From assembly GCA_963995505.1 (NCBI GenBank), contig OZ023190.1, positions 12,208,092 through 12,272,091 of the forward strand: a DNA stretch of 64,000 nt, in the 5' to 3' direction. Positions 11,501 through 23,419 of this stretch are shown here, in pieces. The stretch comes from Hypericum androsaemum. Lineage: Eukaryota > Streptophyta > Magnoliopsida > Malpighiales > Hypericaceae. Made by a program: the position numbers and the translations under genes. Numbering within the stretch: position 1 is the stretch's first letter; each line of letters starts with the position of its first letter. Below the pieces are notes generated by a model. That model did no database searches and had not been told where the DNA came from. It saw only the letters and a program-made list of their open reading frames with translations.

Positions 11501-12469
11501 TTGTATGTCTCTACATAGATTACTTACTAATTATGGGAAGCAATAAAGAGGTTATTGTGAAAACTAAGAACATGTTAAAGGACCACTTTGACATGAAAGA
11601 TATGGGTCTGGCAGACGTCATACTAGGAATAAAAATCTCTAGGAAAGCTGACGAAATTATCTTGACGCAATCCCACTACGTGGAAAGCGTGCTCAAGAAA
11701 TTTGAAGCTTTTGACAAACCTCCGGTTAAGACTCCAGTAGATTTAAATCTACACTTAGCCAAGAATCGAGGGGACCCAGTATCTCAACTGACGTATGCGC
11801 AAATTATCGGGAGCTTGATGTATTTAACAAACTGCACACGTCCCGATATTGCGTACTCAGTTAGTAAGCTTAGTAGATTCACAAGTAATCCAAAGAAGGA
11901 TCACTGGCTAGCTCTGGAAAGGGTTTTACAGTATTTAAAACATACCATAAACCATGGCATACATTATGCTAAATATCCAGCTGTATTAGAAGGATACAGT
12001 GACGCAAACTGGATATCAGACACTAAGGACTCCAAATCCACGAGTGGATACGTATTCACCATAGGAGGAGGAGCTGTGTCTTGGAAGTCCTCTAAACAAA
12101 CATGCATAGCTCGATCCATCATGGAGTCAGAGTTTATAGCACTAGACAAAGCTGAGAAAGAAGCTGAATGGCTCAGAAACTTCCTAGAGGATATTCCGTG
12201 CTGGAGCAAACCGGTGCCTCCCGTATTGATACATTGTGATAGCATGTCTACAATCGGGAGAGCACAAAGTACAATGTACAATGTACAATGGAAAGTCTCG
12301 ACATATCCGTCGGAGACACAATACCATTAGACAGTTGATCTCTAGTGGGGTGATCACCATTAATTACGTAAAGTTCAAGGACAACTTAGCTGATCCTTTT
12401 ATGAAAGGAATCAATAGAGATCAAATGTATAACGCAGTAAGGGGAATGGGATTAAAATTCACACACTAA
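8557..12469 (+). pseudogene. Copia gag-pol remnant of element 1
   Basis: One frame runs from the leader to near 12290, broken by stops at 8989, 10267, 10783, 11020 and 11311. A seven-base duplication in a TACAATG repeat near 12270-12290 then shifts the frame, and the end of RNase H continues to 12469. Recognisable parts are the zinc knuckle [14 protein letters not shown] at about 9334-9375, the protease DTGA at 9496, the integrase GNY-like region near 10300, and the reverse transcriptase from about 11040. The RT active-site box reads YIDY, lacking the second Asp of the usual YVDD. Each stop lies one transition away from a sense codon. Confidence 0.92.
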
Positions 12470-13012
12470 AAAATGTCCATAGTGGTAACTCAACCATGAT
12501 GAGTGGAGATCCCACAAACTTGGTTCAATGAGACAACTAAGTTATGGAGGGTTCAGTTAATCACCTGGAACCTATCTCATTCTCAGAAGCTGCCCAGGTG
12601 TTAACCTGCAGAGGTGTGGTAAGGCTAAGCATTACACTTTTAATGATTCATATACCTTAATAAAGGTGAAGTATGGCAGGATACTCCTGATAGGAAATCA
12701 CCTATGTAAGTGTGAAGTGAGGCCACTTCAAATAGAAAAAAAACTTATGAACCCAAGATACGGTCCATGGCCGAAACGGACACAACGTGAGAACCCAAAT
12801 ATACTAGGGTTATTATTGTGTAAATGTTATTGTCTTGGTTTATGCCAAAAGCTGACGGTTCAAGACATCACGTTCACCGAGCAGCGAGTAAATCTGATAA
12901 CATATTACTAGAGAAGGTTCAAAGCCACAAGCTACCTGTCTCGATGCAATCATAACACGTCTGAACTTTCTATTAGAGCCTGCGTGCATTAATCATCATT
13001 CATGTGGGGGAT

Positions 13013-13902
13013 TGTTGGAAAAGCTTGGATGAAAATTCAATGCAAAGCCCAAAGTGGAAAGGCCCAAAGTGGGAGGCCCAAAAGGGAAAAGAAAAGTACA
13101 ATCCCACATTGGAAAGTGGCACCAACATTTCCTTGTTTATAAGGAGAAACTCCTTGTTGACTAGGAAATGAGTTGACCAAATGGAAGGATAGCCAACTCG
13201 GACCGCGGCGCATTGGATGCAGGGCGCAATGGACGCAGGTCACAATGGGCGCTTTGTGGCACACTTGGCACTTCGCATCGTCGCGAGGAGCTGGAGGAGC
13301 CTTAAGTATTTTGCCCGAGTCCGGAGAGAGCTGCGTAGCTACCGAAGTGACGAGGGGCTGCGAGCGCCTTCTAGGATGGAATATCCCGAAAAGTTCCAGA
13401 CGGTCGAAGGGCTGCGAGCAATCCATGAAGGGACGCGAAGAGGCTGGAGCAATCTGCCTAGCGAAGGGACATCTCTGAAGGGCCACGAGTGATCTGGCTG
13501 CCTGCCTGAGTCGCATCTCTTCGGAAGTGCCTCGTGCCCCTTCGGAGTGCCTGCCTGCCACTCTTCCAGCGCCTATAAATAGGCCTCTCCCCCTCATTTG
13601 CAAACCATCCCAGCAGCAAGTGCATTCCATAAGCATTGTTGTCTTCTCCTCTCCCCCCGTTCTTCACTTACAAATAGTCCGTCCGAAAGTTCTGGGTATA
13701 TAAGGGTTCGCCCGAAAGTTTTGAGATACGTGTGCAACGTTCTTAGAAATGCCCGAACAGTTGTTGTATCTTGGGGACGATTGTCGTAGCCCGTACCGCA
13801 CTGAAATATACGGGGCAATCTCGTCTTACGGAGAAAGTGTCCAACACTTGCCTCGACTGCCGTAGATCCTAATCAAGTACACCGAACCCTCCGAACACAA
13901 CA
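13013..13902 (+). repeat. Right LTR of copia element 1
   Basis: This LTR is 890 bp, with TATA at about 13572-13580. It includes a GC-rich block near 13205-13500 that is mostly missing from the left LTR, which suggests a deletion there after insertion or by template switching. The stretch 12470-13012 between the RNase H end and this LTR is non-coding. Confidence 0.9.
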
Positions 13903-14100
13903 CTACTCATACTAATATGATACCGCATATTATAAATAAATTAGATTTCTAGAGACTGAAAATGATGAAATGATTGAATGAAAAATCATGGAGAGTTTGT
14001 ATGTTTAGTAAAAATTGATATCTGTGATGCAATTTTTTTTGAATAATGGTGTTATCATAATGGTCGGCACAACAAAAGGATATTGATTAGTAAATCAGAA

Positions 14101-14470
14101 TATTATACATTATTAGGTAATTATAAAAATTAAAACTTTCGTACTCATTTTTACAGTTAAGATACTTTTGAAATGCAGAAGTTATCATCTATAACTAGAA
14201 AATAAGTTATGCTTTAAAAATCAACTATTACTAATTTTTTGGTATTTTATGAGTCCAATAAATTTTTAATACATTTTTTGTTACCATTATATATTATTAG
14301 GTAATTATAAAATTTAAAACTTTTGTACTCGTCTTTATAATAAAAATATTTTTGAAATGCAAAAACTACCCTTTATAACTAGAAAACAAGTTATATTTTG
14401 AAAATCATCTATCACCAATTTTTTGGTATTTTATGAGTCCAGTGAATTTTTTAATACTTTTTTTTTTGTT
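14101..14470. repeat. Two tandem copies of an about 185-bp unit
   Basis: The word ATTATTAGGTAATTATAAAA recurs at about 14110 and 14295. It is followed in both copies by a GAAATGCA word and TTTTTTGGTATTTTATGAGTCCA. The copies differ at scattered positions and lie inside TIR element I. Confidence 0.6.
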
Positions 14471-14722
14471 ACCATGAATTTTCCAATATATTAAACATGA
14501 AACAAAATAAGTTGGAAAAATAAAAAAACAGGTACAAAGAACGCAATTAACTTAATTTTTTGACAGCTTTTTACATTAATGGTAAGATTTTATACCTTAA
14601 ATATTCATGTAACTAGATTATAAGAGGTGGCTTTATTTGTCCACATGTTACTAATTGATTGAAAGGGACATATCAAATTATCAAATGACTTTGTATGGAG
14701 GGACCATTATAAAGTTTCTCAA

Positions 14723-15358
14723 ACCTGTGGTGCACTTGACCCGTTAATGGCGGTACCACAGAAATTTAAAAAAAAAATTCTGTAATGGCATTTGCAAATT
14801 GCACACCACTGCTGAACCCTTTAATGGCGGCATTGTTGATGATTAATTACTGCATAAGTGAAATTATATACCCACAGACTAAATAGAATTATAGTAATCC
14901 CAAATTTTTAAAGATAAATTTTTACACTAATTAATTACAACGATGAGAGATTAAATTTTGGACCCGTCAATTTTTCCCACGCTTTGTGTGATTAGAGCAA
15001 ATACCAACCCACTTAGTTTACTTAACGGAAACAGCCACTCAAGTTCAGTAGATATTTCATCATTGACCACCAAGGATTATCGAATATAGAATAAAAACTG
15101 CTTATCCGATTTTATTTACAACGCAGTTGGACAAAATAACTAAGGTGATAAAATTATATGATGACGTAGTGGATGATTATTTTAATCTGAATTTAAACCA
15201 TACTACCGATTTATTCAAATTCAATCAAGTAGCAGTGTAAAGTTTGAATCTAATATTACGAGTTTTACTTTTTCTATCATTTATCACACTCTTCGTATAA
15301 AATATAGATCATATGATCACGTAACTTATGTAACAATTTTCCTATCAAAAAACTTATA
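14723..15358. other. AT-rich spacer, nothing recognised
   Basis: No open frame, tRNA-like head or repeat ends were seen between element I and MULE E. Confidence 0.4.
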
Positions 15359-15789
15359 TAAAAATTAGGATAAATTATTTACAGGTTCTTGGTATTTGGT
15401 CATCCTACTTTTAGCATTCTCCGATTTCCAAAAATAATTTTCTTTTCTCCCATATTTGGTTTTATTATACTATGGGGTTCCTGTCGCCAGAATATGTCAT
15501 TTTCTCTGGCGAATCCCCAACTGAAAAAACGAAAACACCCCTCCTATTTAAAAGACAAAAAATCTCTCTCATTTTTTGTAAGGACCAAGAAATCGAAACA
15601 AAAATTTCCGATTTGGTGGGGGACTGAAATATAATTTAACCAGAGACCAAATTGTATTTTTGCCAAACCATATCCCACTAAAGTTGTTGCCTATAAAAAG
15701 AACTCACCATTTTGCCAAGATATTTTTTTGGGAAGGGAGAATTCACTTTTTCTAAGTGGGAGAAAGAGAGAGAAAAAGAGGAAATTCTG

Positions 15790-16127
15790 ATTTTAGGAGT
15801 AGTAGTCGTGATCGAGGAAATCCAACAGTGAAATCGTGTTCGATCAGAGTGAAACTTAGGGAGGATGTTTCTAACACCTTGACAAAGATTATGTACAGTG
15901 GAGATCTTGTTTGAAGGCCCCTAAGTTGTCTGATTGATACAAAATTGGATGTCATCGGATTCTAGGAGTAGCAGTCGTGATCGATGAAATCCAACAGTGA
16001 AATCGTGTTCGATCGGAGTAAAACTTGGGAAGGATGTTCCTAACATCTTGATAAAAATTATGTACGATAGAGATCTTGTTTGGAGGTTACTAAGGTTATT
16101 CGATTTATACAAAACTGGATGTCATAA
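15790..16127. repeat. Tandem duplication with 169-bp period in the solo LTR
   Basis: The phrase TAGGAGTAGTAGTCGTGATC near 15794 returns as TAGGAGTAGCAGTCGTGATC near 15962. The following sequence stays parallel through GATCTTGTTTG and a TGGATGTCAT end. The copies differ by point changes and small indels. Confidence 0.75.
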
Positions 16128-16646
16128 ATCTGAATAAAAGGGGATCAAGGCGATGAGACCGATCCGGGCTAGCCAAGAGATGTTTGGGGTAGTGGATACG
16201 TGATTTAACGGAGTGGGAGTCGAAGTAAGCTGAATTTCTGTCCGTCTTTTCATCCATATTTTTGTATGTATATGATATGTGAACCACCGTATATGATCTA
16301 TGTATCACGATCTATGTATCCTTGTAATTTCATTTGAATCTCTGTCCGTATTTTTGTTCGTATCTCTGTCCATATTTGTTCTGTAATCTGTTTGTACTTT
16401 TGATTGTATTCATTTGTATTTTCTGCTGGTAATATGCCATGCATTTCTGCCCGTATTTGATTTGTATCCTAGAGGTATTTGTCTATGTATTGGGTCTGAT
16501 TATGATGTGGATCTGTAGGTCTCTACTTGTATATGTATGTCGTTGTATTCGTATGTTTCTGTCAGTATGGGTATTTATATAATATATTATGTCTGTATGT
16601 ATATCACGTATATGTCCCGCATGTATCATGTACATCTCCATATGTG

Positions 16647-18310
16647 CCGTATATGCCCTGAGTATGTATGATTTGAAATCTGTCCGTGTGTCCCAAATCT
16701 GTGTTTGGCATGTATGATTTTCCGTATGAAATTCTGTATCCGTATCTGAATCCTGACCATTTTTTAAGTCTGTACTGTAATATATATATTCGTATCTGTC
16801 CGATCATGTTTGATCTGTTCACCTGGACTCTGTATTGAATACTGAATACTGAACTATGAATATTGAATACTGAATACTGAATATGAATACTGAATACTGC
16901 GTACTGAATACTGAATATGGAATACTGAATATTGGGTATTAGGTACTGAAAATTGAATACTGAATACTGGGTACTGAATACTGAATACTGAATATTGAGT
17001 ATGGAATACTGAATATTGGGTATTGGGTACTGGGTACTGAATACTGGGTACTGATACTGAATACTAAATATTGTACTGGCCGGGATTATCCCCTCACTAC
17101 TGTGCCCGTAGAGTTCTGTTTAGTATGGTTTCTGTACTTTACGCGAGTGTGGGAGATATTTTTGCCCCTTGGTGAGACCTTGTTTCGTTTCGGTGCGTTG
17201 TAACAAAATTGAGTATTTACTGTGACCCAAAGGATCCCGATAGTAGAACTCCAGAGTTGCGTTTGTTGATGTGTTTCTGTGTGAAAATTTTGTATTAACC
17301 TGTGGACCGAGAGTGACAGCTCGAGGCAAGGACATGCATTCTTTAAGCATTTGAGACTTATTTGAAATTTGAGAAATAAAGTAGCCTTACAAGGATATTT
17401 ACCCCGTGGCAGTTGGTATGCCTATATTCCGGGATTATCATACATCTATGTATGTTCCGTATATGCCCTGAGTATGTGTGATTTGAAATCTATATGTATG
17501 TCCCAAATCTGTGTTTGGTCTGTATGATTTTCTGTATGAAATTATGTATTCGTATCTGAACCCTGACCGTCTTTGAAGTCTGCACTGTACTATATGTATT
17601 CGTATCTGTCCGATCATGTCTGATTTATTCACCTGGACTCTGTATTGAATATTGAACACTGAATACTGAATATTAAATACTGAATACTGAATATGGAATA
17701 TGGAATATGGAATACTGAATACTGGGTACTGAATATTGAATATTGAATATGGAATACTGAATACTAGGTACTGAATACTGAATATAGAATATAGAATACT
17801 GAATACTAAGTAATGAATACTGAATACTGGGAACTGGATACTGAATACTGGGTACTGGATATTGAATACTGAGTATGGAATACTAAATACTGGGTATTAG
17901 ATACTGGTACTGAATACTAAATACTGGGTACTGGTACTAAAAATTGAATACTGAATACTATACTGGTCGAGATTATCCCCTCACTACTGTGCCCGCAGAG
18001 TTCTGTTTAGTATGGTTTCTGTACTCTACGCAAGTATAGGAGATATCATTGCCCCTTGGTGAGACCTTGTTTCATTTCGGTGCGTTATAACGAAATTGAG
18101 TGTTTATTGTGCCCCAAGGGATCCCGATAGTGGAACTCTAGAGTTGCATCTGGTGATGTGTTTCTTTGTGAAAATTTTATACTAACCTGTGGACCGAGAG
18201 TGACAGCTCGAGGCAAGGACATGCATTCTTTGAGCATTTGAGACTTATTTAAAATTTGAGAAATAAAGTAGCCTTACGGAGATATTTATCCCGTGGCGGT
18301 TGGTATACCT
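16647..18310. repeat. Duplicated unit of about 0.81 kb with TGAATACT microsatellite
   Basis: The words CCGTATATGCCCTGAGTATG open each copy (near 16647 and 17456). Both run through a long irregular array of TGAATACTGAATACTGGGTA-type 7-10 base units (about 16833-17070 and 17645-17960). Both then share a unique stretch containing TATCCCCTCACTACTGTGCCC and GACCGAGAGTGACAGCTCGA. The arrays differ in length and order, which indicates independent slippage after the duplication. Confidence 0.8.
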
Positions 18311-18912
18311 ATTTTCCGGGGCGTGACATTTTTTCTTCACCTTCTTCTTCCTTGTGCTTCATCTTCTTCCTCTAACCTTCAACCGAAACTAAAACTAAAA
18401 CTCAAGCTTTTTTTAGTGTGAATCAAAACTAATTAGAAGAAAAAAAATTTGAGAACCCTAATTTTGATAACTCTAATTCGAATTAAAATTTAAATTAGAA
18501 AACTAAAATATTAATTAGTTTTAAGACTAAGAAACCATTCCATGTGTCCCCACCAAACCATTCCCATTGCAGGCCCCCCTCAACTGGAAAGACAACAACA
18601 TGATAACCACAGCTTAATATCATAGTTGTAAACCCTGATTAAGTGAACATGTATAGAATACTTATGCAACGATAGGAGAACGTCACTGGGACTAGGGGGT
18701 CCTTTAGTAAAAGGTGGACTCTTTAACTTTTTTTGTGATTTCTTTAACTAGAATGAAGCCCTTTTAACAGCAAGAATCCTCCACCAAACACTCGGAAAGA
18801 AAATAATGAAACAGGTACAACTTAAGAACGTCTGCTGAGAATACTCCCCAGCTTCAAAATTAGATAATGTGTCAAAGTTCTACCTGATGCTGGAAAGGAG
18901 TATTTGCAATAT

Positions 18913-18934
18913 GAGAGAGAGAGAGAGAGAGAGA
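18913..18934. repeat. (GA)n microsatellite
   Basis: An uninterrupted GA dinucleotide run of about 11 units lies between the two inverted halves of MULE E. Confidence 0.8.
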
Positions 18935-19175
18935 TGTGCTTTTGCATTCATCAGAACTAAAAACTAATTAGGGTTTTGGTTTTCTAATTTAGATTTCAAT
19001 TCGAATTAGAGTTATCAAAATTGGGAAAGTTTTAATTGATTTTTGAGAAGTTTTATTTCTCTTTAATTGATTTGGGATTTTCAAAATTAGATTTTGAGTT
19101 TTTGGTTGAAGGTGAGAGGAAGATGATGAGGTGAGAGAAAGAAGAGAAAATGAGAAGAAAAGATAGATTTTTTTT

Positions 19176-20866
19176 GGACAAATTATTCTCAAGTCCCTGG
19201 CCTTTGGTCACCCTCCCCCCAAGGCCCCTGACTTTTGGAAAAAGATTATCCCGTCCCTAAGTTTTGATGATAATAGACTATCGGGTCCCTGGAGCCGGAA
19301 TATTCTATATTCTCCGGCAATACTCCACTTGAAAAGACTAAAATTTTCCTCCCACTTAAAAACAAAAAATCTCCCTCCTTCTTCCTTTCCCTCCTTCTTC
19401 CTCCCACCTCATTTCCATCCTCCAACCTTCAACCACAACTCAAAACCAAAACTTTTTAGTGAGAATTAAAACTAATTAGAAAGAATTAAAATTTTAAGAA
19501 CTTTAATTCTAAAAACTTTAATTTTAATTAGAACACCCAACATGGAAACAATCCAGATCAAAAATTCCTTGTTCGTCTTCATCAAAAAATAATTAAAATT
19601 AATTAATTAAAATCTTCAAGCTTCACCCCAAAATAAACCCAGAGAACATTTACATGCGAATAGGGGAAAAACCCATAAAGACTTGAGTCGAAGGAGACGC
19701 TCGTTATGTATCCGGACCTCAAGGCCAAGGTCAAATCTGACCTAGAGGGATTTCTCAAGTCCGAGCAGCAGTACCGCTGACCTCGACCTGTCCCTGTCCC
19801 GCGTCAGGGACAACGCCGACCTCAAAATGCTCCTCTTGAAAACCATGCGCCGCTCTATTGTTCACGTCGAGGGGTTGGATCGGCACGAGGTCGCTCCATC
19901 ATCCTTGTGTTCTTCACCGTCACGAGTGAGGAGGAGATGGACCCATCGGTACAAGGTCGCTCCATCGTCCTCATGTTCTTCACCGCCACAAGCTAGAGGC
20001 AACGGAGCGGCGGCTCCTGGGTTTTGTCCAGGAACCCACGGTCGGGCTTCTGAGTGAACAAGACTGGCGTCGCGGCACGGGAGGCACCACAAGGGAAAGA
20101 GCGGTGCATGTCCTCGTCGACGATGCAGAAGGAGAGGCAACGGAGCGGGTCTTCGGTCTTCAATCCCAAAATCCTGAGACATCGAGGGAGAAGACAGTGT
20201 TTTAGGCTCCGCCGCCGACACTGAGGAGGAGAAGCCTTTCCCTTCCTTGTCGGCGGCAACCTCCCAGCAAACTTTCTGATTTAGTTTTGTAATGATTTTT
20301 TGGTCGGCGGAGATTTGTTGCGATGATTGATTAACCAAAGCTTCTGTTCCGATTTATAATTATAATTTTTTTTCTTTTGGTGTAGATTGAGGAAGAAGAC
20401 GACAACTTCTATGGTTATTGGAATATCATTGGGTTTTGGTTGTAATGAGCATTCTTTGGTTGTGTGCGTTACTGCTTGTAACCATTTATATGGTGTTGTA
20501 ATTTCGGATGCTTTAGTGATGAATAAATTACACCTCAGGAAAAAAATTTGGTTATCTAATTTGGTATTCTTAATGTTATGTTATTTGGTTTGTGTTTGTG
20601 TTTGTGTTTTGATTGAAGGTGTGAGGTGGGAGATAGAAGATGAAGTGGGAGGGAGAAGGTAAATGGATGGAAAGAGGTTTTTTTTTACTAAGAGGGGCAT
20701 TGTAGTCTTTTTAAGTGAAGAATCGCCGGAGAATATGTAATATTCGGCACCAGGGACCCGAGAGTATATTATCATCAAAACTTAGGGACGGGATAATCTT
20801 TTTCCAAAAGTCAGGGGCCCTAGGAGGAGGGTGACCAAAGGCCAAGGACTTGAGAGTAATTTGCCC
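19176..20866. mobile_element. MULE-like element B carrying an AAA-ATPase fragment
   Basis: The outer words GGACAAATTATTCTCAAG on the left and CTTGAGAGTAATTTGCCC on the right are inverted copies. They are followed by the family's shared blocks GGTCACCCTCC and TTTTGATGATAATAGACTA. It sits in a T-run of the right TIR of element E. The interior 19700-20280 is GC-rich and gene-derived. No transposase is seen. Confidence 0.72.
19706..19995 (+). pseudogene. Captured fragment of a BCS1-like AAA-ATPase gene
   Basis: From 19706 the frame reads MYPDLKAKVKSDLEGFLKSE. It then jumps to DLSLSRVRDNADLKMLLLKT and SIVHVEGLDRH. These are the parts before and after the Walker A loop in plant AAA-ATPases of the At2g46620 type, including the Walker B region. 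The Walker A segment itself is missing, and the first acid of the Walker B DLD-like pair is changed (EGLD). Further on, FFTVTSEEEMDP and a near-copy FFTAT follow, similar to the VFTMT segment of the family. The frame is broken by stops, so it is a non-functional captured piece. Confidence 0.65.
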
Positions 20867-21114
20867 TTTTTTGTTTTTAAGTGGAGGAGTATTTTAGTCT
20901 TTTCAGGTGGGGGTTCACTGGAGAAAATCACAAATTCTAGCAGAAGGGACCCCAGAGTATAATAAAATCAAACACCAGGAACAAGAAAATCATTTATGGA
21001 AATCGAGGGATGTTAAAGATAGGATGACCAAGCCCAGGGACCTAAAAAGATTTTACCCTAAAAATTAAGATAGTTTGAATAAATTTGTTGTTTTGCACCA
21101 AGAGCACAAAAGAA

Positions 21115-22193
21115 GGGGTTTTTGCCCAAAATGGTTCTACAGTAGTAGTTTATTACCAATTTGGTGTCACTGTTAAAAAAATTCCGGATATGGTGTTCTT
21201 TTCCCAAATCGGAAATAAAATTCTGATTCTCTCTCCTTATATCAAAAAAATATTTTGACCTGGTTCAAAATCGCAATAAATTTTTCGATCTCCATTATCG
21301 ATAGCTTTTTTCGACTTGCGTCGCAGATAGAAAAATTTTTTTGACTTGAGGAGAGAGAAATCTGTTGGTCGAAAAAAACTTTCAACCTCGGGAAAGAGAA
21401 AGGCATAGTATGGAAAGAGGGGGCGTTTTATAGGGTGGTTCACGAGGAAAGAAAAGTGTGGGGTATAATTTTACGTTTTTAAGTTAAGAATCGGTTAGCT
21501 GATATCCGGTAATTGAGTTATTTGAGTTATTACACATTATTAATTTTATTTATCTCTTAAGTTAGAATACTAATTTTATTCATATAGTATACTATTGACT
21601 CCAGGATATTTTTATATTATCTTGATTCAAGGTTAAATCTGAATATTAACAATTTTTTTTTCGTCAAATTATTAATATGACATGAAATAAAATTAATGTC
21701 GTTTCATTAGACATGATATAGTTTAACTAACTACGATTGCTTCACTTGATTATTAATTAATTAAATTTTTATTATGTAATCAGAAATTTTAATATATAAA
21801 ATAGGTTTGCCTTAAGTTACAAAATCGTAGTACAAGGAGTCAAATTTTACCTGCGGATTTTACCTGAAAGTTTTTTTTAGAACTACCTGAAAGTTGATAT
21901 TACCAATATTCTCTTTTCTCAGGTTGAAATTTGTTTTTGACCTGCAGATTTCTCTCTTCTCGGGTCGGAAAAAAATTTTGATCTATGACGCAAGTCGAAA
22001 AAAGTTGTCGACAATGATGATTGAAATTTTTTTTGCTATTTTGAACCCAGGTCGAAAATAATTTTTGATCTAAGGAGAGAGAATCAAAAAAAAATTTGAT
22101 CTGAAAAAGAAATACCATGTCCAGAATTTGTTCAACAGTGATACCAAATTTGTAATAAACTACTACTGTATCACCATTTTGGGCAAAAACCCC
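21115..22193. mobile_element. TIR element H, 1.08 kb, with 7-bp flanking repeat
   Basis: The ends are GGGGTTTTTGCCCAAAATGG and its inverse CCATTTTGGGCAAAAACCCC, and the inverted similarity runs for at least 110 bases. AAAAGAA flanks both sides exactly (21108-21114 and 22194-22200). The interior is AT-rich with no coding frame. Superfamily is undecided: the flanking repeat could be seven bases of a nine-base duplication. Confidence 0.7.
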
Positions 22194-23419
22194 AAAAGAA
22201 GTTCCTTAGGCTAACTCTTGCTATATAATTATCGTATTTTTTCTACAACGGTGTGGTTCACATTCCCTTTTAATTTTTTTATGGTAAAGTTTTATGATTA
22301 CACCTTGAATCTTGGAACTGCATTAGTCCATCCGTCAATTATCATTGGGCCAATGATTTTTGGCTTCATATTTATACATTTTTTACACAATCATATTTTT
22401 TGGGATTTGAACCTTAAATTTTTTTTAATTTGACAATGTCTTATTGCTTGGGGTAAATTTTTGGATTCATATTCCCTTTTAATATTTTCAATTTAATCAC
22501 TTGGCCCAACGTTACGCTATAATGTTGACGATTGTAACAAACGCAGACATATGCATTATCCTCACAGAGTTCCTAATTAATCCCGTTGTGATTTCACCAC
22601 TATCCTAAAATTTCTACTAAAGCTTGAGTTTCGTCGTCGCATATCAGTCGTGGTTAATACCAATTTCGGTAGAATTAGTTCTTAATCAAATTAATTATTG
22701 TCCATTATTCATCATAACAAAAATATTATTGTGAGTTGCCTTAAAATAAAATTGACGGTAAGCTACTCTCTGGATATCATAGTTTAAGAAATATATGTTT
22801 TACATAATAGATAATTTAACAGAGTACCTGTTGCATTTTGTAGGAATTTCAGAATTGCCTCGTCTTGGAAGATTAAACCTAAATTTTAATTTCCATTGTT
22901 CGAAACCGACGAAACTTTTTTTTTGTATAATTCCCGATGAAACGATTTATACAGTGTAACAAGTGGGGTGGGATCCAAAATATTCCTCTCTGGTAGATTG
23001 GGAGTTTCTCTTAGATGGGAGCTTTCTACCCTTTTTAGGGTTTTTAATATTTTTGTTTGCTATGCGCGCGGGGACGAACAATTTAGAGTGGAATAAGGTC
23101 GATACTATGTTTAATTTTGGACTCGAGACAAATCTAAATCCAAACTCAGTCTCGCATACAAAGGGTGCACCTCATTTGAAATTGCTTGTTCTTTTTTACT
23201 TGCACCCGAGATTGGTGGTTCCAAGTTTCTAACTCCGCTATATGTAGTACATGTGCCCCGATTGGACGCATTTGTGATATGCCAAGCTAGGGAGTGCCTC
23301 TCTAGCCTGGACTTTGAGCCAGAGTACAGGTAATTTTGTAAAATGCATCTGTAGTAATGGTTATATGGGAGGCAATTACACTTTTCATAATGGGGGAACT
23401 CTTATTTTCTGGCAGCTTG

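Larger units (their letters stand above)
7861..13902 (+). mobile_element. Ty1/copia LTR retrotransposon 1, decayed
   Basis: The element has LTRs at 7861-8539 and 13013-13902, both beginning TGTTGG and ending AACA. An exact 5-bp target duplication CTACT sits at 7856-7860 and 13903-13907. The internal region follows copia order: gag with zinc knuckle, protease, integrase, reverse transcriptase, RNase H. It carries five in-frame stops and a frameshift, so it cannot encode its own products. A polypurine tract GTGGGGGA precedes the right LTR. The usual initiator-Met tRNA primer site is absent. Confidence 0.93.
7597..14722. mobile_element. TIR element I, interrupted by copia element 1
   Basis: About 145 bases at 7600-7745 (TTTATGGTGGTCCCTCCATA and onward to GGTATAAAATCTTAC) reappear inverted at about 14578-14722. 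Removing the copia element leaves about 1.1 kb of AT-rich, non-coding DNA. Superfamily is not resolved because no exact target duplication was found. The long TIRs suggest a MULE-like element. Confidence 0.55.
15577..18328. mobile_element. Solo LTR, about 2.75 kb, Ty3/gypsy-like
   Basis: It begins TGTAAGGACC and ends GGGGCGTGACA (TG...CA). It is flanked by 5-bp TTTTT on both sides and cuts cleanly into the left TIR of MULE E. There is no second copy and no internal coding region, so it reads as a solo LTR left by recombination. A TATA box CCTATAAAAAG lies near 15690. Long LTRs of this end type occur in plant gypsy elements. The T-rich target makes the duplication weak evidence. Confidence 0.55.
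15368..21058. mobile_element. MULE-like element E with exact 9-bp target duplication
   Basis: The left end GGATAAATTATTTACAGG is matched by inverted sequence ending at 21058. The 9-bp direct repeat TAAAAATTA flanks it exactly (15359-15367 and 21059-21067), the size made by Mutator-like transposases. The TIRs are long (several hundred bases), visible as the inverted pair 18330-18510 and 18965-19170 once insertions are removed. The element is split by a solo LTR in its left TIR and by MULE B in its right TIR. No transposase frame was seen. Confidence 0.75.

Noticed and set aside
15577..18328. A pair of LTRs (0.81-kb units) of a complete retrotransposon
   Set aside because: The two units are adjacent with no internal coding region, and only the outer ends have TG...CA with flanking T-runs, so one solo LTR with an internal duplication fits better.
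19862..20338. 158-codon minus frame in MULE B
   Set aside because: It is the antisense of the AAA-ATPase fragment and its GC-rich surroundings.
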